Position numbers and translations under genes: made by a program
Notes under the pieces: model-generated
Seen by the model: only the letters and a program-made list of their open reading frames with translations
What the model was told of the DNA's origin: nothing
Database searches by the model: none
Assembly (NCBI GenBank): GCA_020632575.1
Contig: JACKFH010000035.1
Span: 1 to 40,465 of the forward strand
Origin: Candidatus Omnitrophota bacterium
Lineage (GTDB): Bacteria > Hinthialibacterota > Hinthialibacteria > OLB16
Length of the DNA stretch: 40,465 bases
Reading direction: 5' to 3'
Part shown: positions 40,021-40,465 of the stretch, one piece after another
Position numbering within the stretch: the stretch's first letter is position 1
Layout of the letters: each line of letters starts with the position of its first letter

Positions 40021-40465
40021 GTGGTCATAAGGTCGCTTTCGGTGGCATTGGTTTTTGCAGTGGTCTTCGGGATTCTGTTCCCCAAGGCGGGGATTGCGGA
40101 GTCGACCCGATCCGAGGATTTCGCGAAGGATCCGCATTGGGACGCGGTCAACAACCGGATCGATCCCAAGAATGCCAAGACGGTGGTCCAGGATTTCGGT
40201 TATTCGAAAACCAACCATGCCGGTGGCGAGTCTCCCGGCGAGATCGGGGGCAGGATTACCCGATCCCTGACCAAAGCGAGCTACGCGAAAAAGATTGAGG
40301 AAAAAACTCTGGAGGACAAACTCTCCGCATCGGGGCAATTCGCAGTTCCCGCCGCGGAGGGGGGGAGCGCCATGCTTTTCGGCTGGTTCAACAGCGAATC
40401 CGATGGATGGCGGACGCCTAACTCCTTGGCCTTCCGCCTTGATGGCAATGGCGGCAAGTACTGGG
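40021..40465 (+). CDS. secreted protein of unknown function, 3' end outside window
   Basis: A frame of 148 codons is open from the GTG at 40021 to the window edge. GGAGG at 40009-40013 lies seven bases upstream, an excellent ribosome-binding site. The N-terminus is a signal peptide (SLSVALVFAVVFGILFPKAG, cleavage probably soon after). The mature part shows DFAKDPHWDAVNNR, QDFGYSKTNHAGGESPGEIG and GWFNSESDGWRTPNSLAFRL, suggesting a beta-sandwich, lectin- or concanavalin-like exported domain. I recognise the style from planctomycete-type secreted proteins but not a function. Confidence 0.75.
   Translation, partial: MVIRSLSVALVFAVVFGILFPKAGIAESTRSEDFAKDPHWDAVNNRIDPKNAKTVVQDFGYSKTNHAGGESPGEIGGRITRSLTKASYAKKIEEKTLEDKLSASGQFAVPAAEGGSAMLFGWFNSESDGWRTPNSLAFRLDGNGGKYW

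Noticed and set aside
1..40465. CRISPR arrays, insertion sequences, prophage or integron parts
   Set aside because: I found no regularly spaced direct repeats, transposase or integrase motifs. Repeats present are REP-like palindromes and in-gene tracts only.

Overview
The window reads as a stretch of chromosome from an uncultured, moderately GC-rich bacterium. Core genes alternate with accessory ones and I see no transposase, integrase, phage gene, CRISPR array, rRNA or tRNA. A Gram-negative-type cell is suggested by the long GyrB with its extra insertion, signal peptides on several exported proteins, a pseudopilin-like protein and a sigma54 activator. The PTPTNTP-type linkers, pseudopilin-like protein, GH10 enzyme and multiple toxin-antitoxin modules are the kind of mix I associate with poorly cultivated PVC/FCB-like or candidate-phylum bacteria, but I cannot place it taxonomically from sequence reading alone.

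Layout. 1-2150: the end of murQ (peptidoglycan recycling) and an unusual STAS/cysteine-cluster/NTF2-like fusion. 2250-5870: a candidate small RNA or attenuated leader, then glmU-prs-rplY-pth, the Bacillus-like order, with a GlmU that has lost its acetyltransferase part; a clear hairpin-T-tract terminator ends it. 5896-9944: hppA (membrane pyrophosphatase), then rpsF-ssb-rpsR-rpsT with extended S6 and S18 proteins. 10034-11476: rimO. 11486-18140 (minus strand): gyrB-gyrA-FAH-fold protein-ispD, with a well-formed promoter about 170 bases upstream of gyrB; the FAH-fold protein has lost the family's metal ligands.

18620-26339 (plus strand): a two-ExxH ferritin-like protein and a GT-C type membrane protein, then a signalling block: a REC-histidine kinase hybrid, an NtrC-type sigma54 activator, and a coiled-coil protein with a degenerate GGDEF domain. 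The last gene is preceded by a candidate -24/-12 promoter and two candidate activator sites 42 bases apart. 26363-32000 (minus strand): a BMP-family solute-binding protein, a 969-residue secreted repeat protein and a GH10 xylanase. Near-identical palindromic repeats lie on both sides of the repeat-protein gene, and a REP-like inverted pair lies upstream of the xylanase.

32200-40465: a YhaM-like OB/HD nuclease, then an accessory-looking zone with a nucleotidyltransferase and small partner, a pseudopilin-like protein, a one-helix membrane peptide, a vapB-vapC-hicB tricistron and a hicA-hicB pair. These surround a cytidylyltransferase-like gene, serA and a group-4 glycosyltransferase that look co-transcribed. 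A secreted protein of unknown function with a GTG start runs off the right edge. All similarity statements rest on motif recognition; no database search was run.
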